Origin: Aquabacterium fontiphilum
GTDB lineage: Bacteria; Pseudomonadota; Gammaproteobacteria; Burkholderiales; Burkholderiaceae_C
Direction: 5' to 3'
DNA: 64,000 bases
Assembly: GCF_009909205.1 (NCBI RefSeq)
Contig: NZ_JAAAPN010000002.1
Span: 310,001 to 374,000 of the forward strand
Shown: positions 62,444 to 64,000 of the stretch, one piece after another
Position numbering within the stretch: position 1 is the stretch's first letter
How the letters are laid out: the number at the start of each line of letters is the position of its first letter
Program-made: the position numbers and the translations under genes
The notes under the pieces: generated by a model
What the model saw: only the letters and a program-made list of their open reading frames with translations
Told to the model about the DNA's origin: nothing
Database searches by the model: none

Positions 62444-63199
62444 ATGCTGAATAAACCCATTCGACGCACGGCAAGCGCGATTAGTCATTTTTTTTTCGTG
62501 ATGCTCTTGACTGCGCATGGCATGGTTGCCGCGCAAGATTTGCCGGGGGGGCTCCCCATCTTGCCTCAGGATGCCGAGATATTTTCGGTTCCTGGCGAAA
62601 CGACGGTGAATGGGAATCCTTCGCGTCTTTGGGGGTTTCGTAGTTGGCGAAAGTCATCTGACATTGCCGACATCTACCTGCAGCGATGGGGTGCGCCGCT
62701 TGTCCGAGAGTCGGTGGCCGGTTCGATAGTCTTAGGCAAGATGATTGGCAACGATTTCATCACAGTTAAGCTAAGCCCAACAACTTCGGGTGGCACTCAA
62801 GGAATTCTCTCTGTTGTGAATCTTCGGTCGGCAGGTTTCCAAAGAGATCGCCTGCTAGAGGAGGCCGAAACGTGGCGTAAGCGCATGGGGCCGGACGCTA
62901 GGCTGATTGATTTTTCTCAGTCAACCGAGGCAAACGCCCGGTCGCTGTTGTTCGTTTTTTCGACTGGCGGCACGCTGGAGGAAGCGGCGCGTAGAGCGAC
63001 TCAGCATTTGCAAAGCCTTGGCTATGTTTTGGAGCGAGATATTAGAGACCCCATCAAAGGACGCGACGGGAATCAGCGTCACGGCAGTTCAGCGGTGCGT
63101 TTGTTCAAGCGGGCTGACGGTGCGGAAGCACAAATCACGGTGCACAGGCAGGAGGACGGGCGCACCTACTCGACGATCACCATGATCACAAAGAAATGA
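62444..63199 (+). CDS. Unrecognised secreted protein in Tad locus
   Basis: A 251-residue protein with a signal peptide (SAISHFFFVMLLTAHGMVAA, cleavage near residue 30). The mature part has mixed alpha/beta character (IADIYLQRWGAPLVRES, LQSLGYVLERDI, EAQITVHRQEDGRTYSTITMI). It is not assigned to a family. It follows the TadE-like gene by ten bases and overlaps the next by ATGA. The AT-rich stretch TTTTTTTT near 62489 stands out against the GC-rich window. Confidence 0.7.
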   Translation: MLNKPIRRTASAISHFFFVMLLTAHGMVAAQDLPGGLPILPQDAEIFSVPGETTVNGNPSRLWGFRSWRKSSDIADIYLQRWGAPLVRESVAGSIVLGKMIGNDFITVKLSPTTSGGTQGILSVVNLRSAGFQRDRLLEEAETWRKRMGPDARLIDFSQSTEANARSLLFVFSTGGTLEEAARRATQHLQSLGYVLERDIRDPIKGRDGNQRHGSSAVRLFKRADGAEAQITVHRQEDGRTYSTITMITKK

Positions 63200-63447
63200 A
63201 GCATTCTTATCCTAACCCATCCGCGGACGCCTCGCGCAAACTCGCCATGACCTTCAGGGCCCGCGCCGCAAGGGGGCAGTCCATGATTGAATTTGTTGTC
63301 ATTTGCGCAGCGCTGGTTGCTGCACTGTTCGTGCCGGTGATCGACGATGTCAGCGGTGGGCGCCGCCTGTCCACCGCCCAGTTGTTGATTGACAGCTTGC
63401 AGCAGGGGTACCAGAGAACCTCTGGTGCGCTGTCGTTACCGGAGTAA
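63196..63447 (+). CDS. Small TadE/TadF-like pseudopilin
   Basis: An 83-residue protein. Type III signal AARG/QSMIEFVVICAALVAALFVPVIDDV with Glu +5 and Phe +6. After the helix only about 35 residues remain, so it is a minimal pseudopilin. ATGA overlap with the preceding gene; cpaB follows four bases later. Confidence 0.75.
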   Translation: MKHSYPNPSADASRKLAMTFRARAARGQSMIEFVVICAALVAALFVPVIDDVSGGRRLSTAQLLIDSLQQGYQRTSGALSLPE

Positions 63448-63451
63448 AGCT

Positions 63452-64000
63452 GTGATCAATAGGTTTAAATCGTTCCGGCCCAACAAGTCTGTTGTTGTAC
63501 TGATCATTTCGGTCGTGTTGGGTTTGGTGGCGGCACTCGTGGCACGCTCGTACATGAGCAACAGAATTGAAGAAATTGAGTCTGGCTTCAAGGGCAAGCT
63601 GGTCGAGGTTGTGGTGGCCAAGGCGGATCTTGAGCGAGGGGCCATCCTGACGCCCGAAACCGTGGCGATCCGCCAAGTGCCCGTCGAATTTGCTCATGAA
63701 CAGGCCATTACGCCCTCTAACTACGAGTCGGCCGCAGGTGAGACGTTGGCCTTTGGGGCCAAAAGTGGGCAGCTCATCCTGTGGCCCATGCTGCAAGAAA
63801 AGAAAGCGCCAGCGTTCTCTCATCGAGTTGAGGTCGGCCGTCGCGCCATGACGGTGCCTGTAGATGAAATCAGCTCCATTTCTGGCATGTTGGAGCCCGG
63901 CGACATGATCGACCTCATGGTGACGGTAGATCGGTCGGGGCGCAAGATCACGTTGCCGTTGCTGCAAAACGTTCAGGTGCTTGCTACGGGTCAGCGGTCG
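63452..64000 (+). CDS. cpaB: Flp pilus assembly protein CpaB (RcpC), 3' end outside window
   Basis: 183 codons are visible before the window ends. GTG start with GGAG eight bases upstream; N-terminus MINRFKSFRPNKSVVVLII with one membrane helix (about 13-33). An SAF-type domain follows (VEVVVAKADLERGAILTPETVAIRQVPVEF) and then GRRAMTVPVDEISSISGMLEPGDMIDLMVTVD, the CpaB signature. CpaB is an inner-membrane-anchored periplasmic part of the Tad secretion channel. The rest of the tad genes should follow to the right. Confidence 0.92.
   Translation, partial: MINRFKSFRPNKSVVVLIISVVLGLVAALVARSYMSNRIEEIESGFKGKLVEVVVAKADLERGAILTPETVAIRQVPVEFAHEQAITPSNYESAAGETLAFGAKSGQLILWPMLQEKKAPAFSHRVEVGRRAMTVPVDEISSISGMLEPGDMIDLMVTVDRSGRKITLPLLQNVQVLATGQRS

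Overview
This GC-rich window carries a gene complement and gene order typical of a betaproteobacterium of the order Burkholderiales (Aquabacterium/Leptothrix/Rubrivivax-like). The evidence is the trxB-crp-ftsK-lolA-rarA block, the pilGHIJ-chpA next to algH-ruvX-pyrR-pyrB-pyrC' neighbourhood, the DUF3683-type FAD/Fe-S oxidoreductase, mpl-hemL-thiD-rubredoxin, and rpmB-rpmG. The genus is an inference; there is no rRNA gene and I recognised no tRNA. Gene starts were often moved inward from the longest frame, using ribosome sites, 4-bp overlaps and family N-termini.

Layout. 1-1.3 kb: the end of an unknown gene and an AP2-like DNA-binding protein. 1.2-3.1 kb: a NarL-type response regulator and a receiver-histidine kinase. 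3.3-7.5 kb: chemosensory cluster 1 (CheZ-like, CheY, CheA, CheW, cache protein) with a FliA-like promoter. 7.5-18.3 kb: housekeeping metabolism (di-iron-like hydrolase with a TetR regulator, HIT protein, giant FAD/Fe-S oxidoreductase, GDPD, Mpl, HemL, ThiD). 18.4-29.8 kb: rubredoxin, then cluster 2, the Pil-Chp twitching system (PilG, PilH, PilI, PilJ, a 2083-residue ChpA) and a GGDEF protein. 29.8-39.4 kb: photolyase, the algH-ruvX-pyrR-pyrB-pyrC'-plsC operon, a porin with a small phosphate-binding-like protein, and a fatty-acid desaturase.

39.6-47.7 kb holds the most unusual part, cluster 3. Two membrane-bound CheA-like kinases (PAS-Hpt-ATPase, no CheW-type domain) have near-identical output halves but different sensors: a four-helix periplasmic module and a 7TMR-DISM module. 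They flank a one-TM mini-chemoreceptor, a CheX phosphatase, a pseudo-receiver-CheX fusion and a CheY. I propose it is a self-contained signalling system related to chemotaxis. Four proteins from the three chemosensory regions (CheZ-like, GGDEF, CheX, pseudo-receiver-CheX) end in the same C-terminal tail, G-x-[V/L]-E-L-F, which may be a shared docking signal.

47.7-57.2 kb: rpmG, rpmB, trxB, a Crp/Fnr regulator, ftsK, lolA, a DEAD-box helicase and rarA. 57.3-64 kb: the start of a Tad/Flp pilus locus with visibly lower GC. It has an Lnt-like acyltransferase, a Flp pilin, three TadE/TadG-type proteins, two unrecognised secreted proteins and cpaB, cut by the window edge.

No cheR or cheB gene is present beside any of the three chemosensory clusters. 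No CRISPR array, insertion sequence or integrase was seen.
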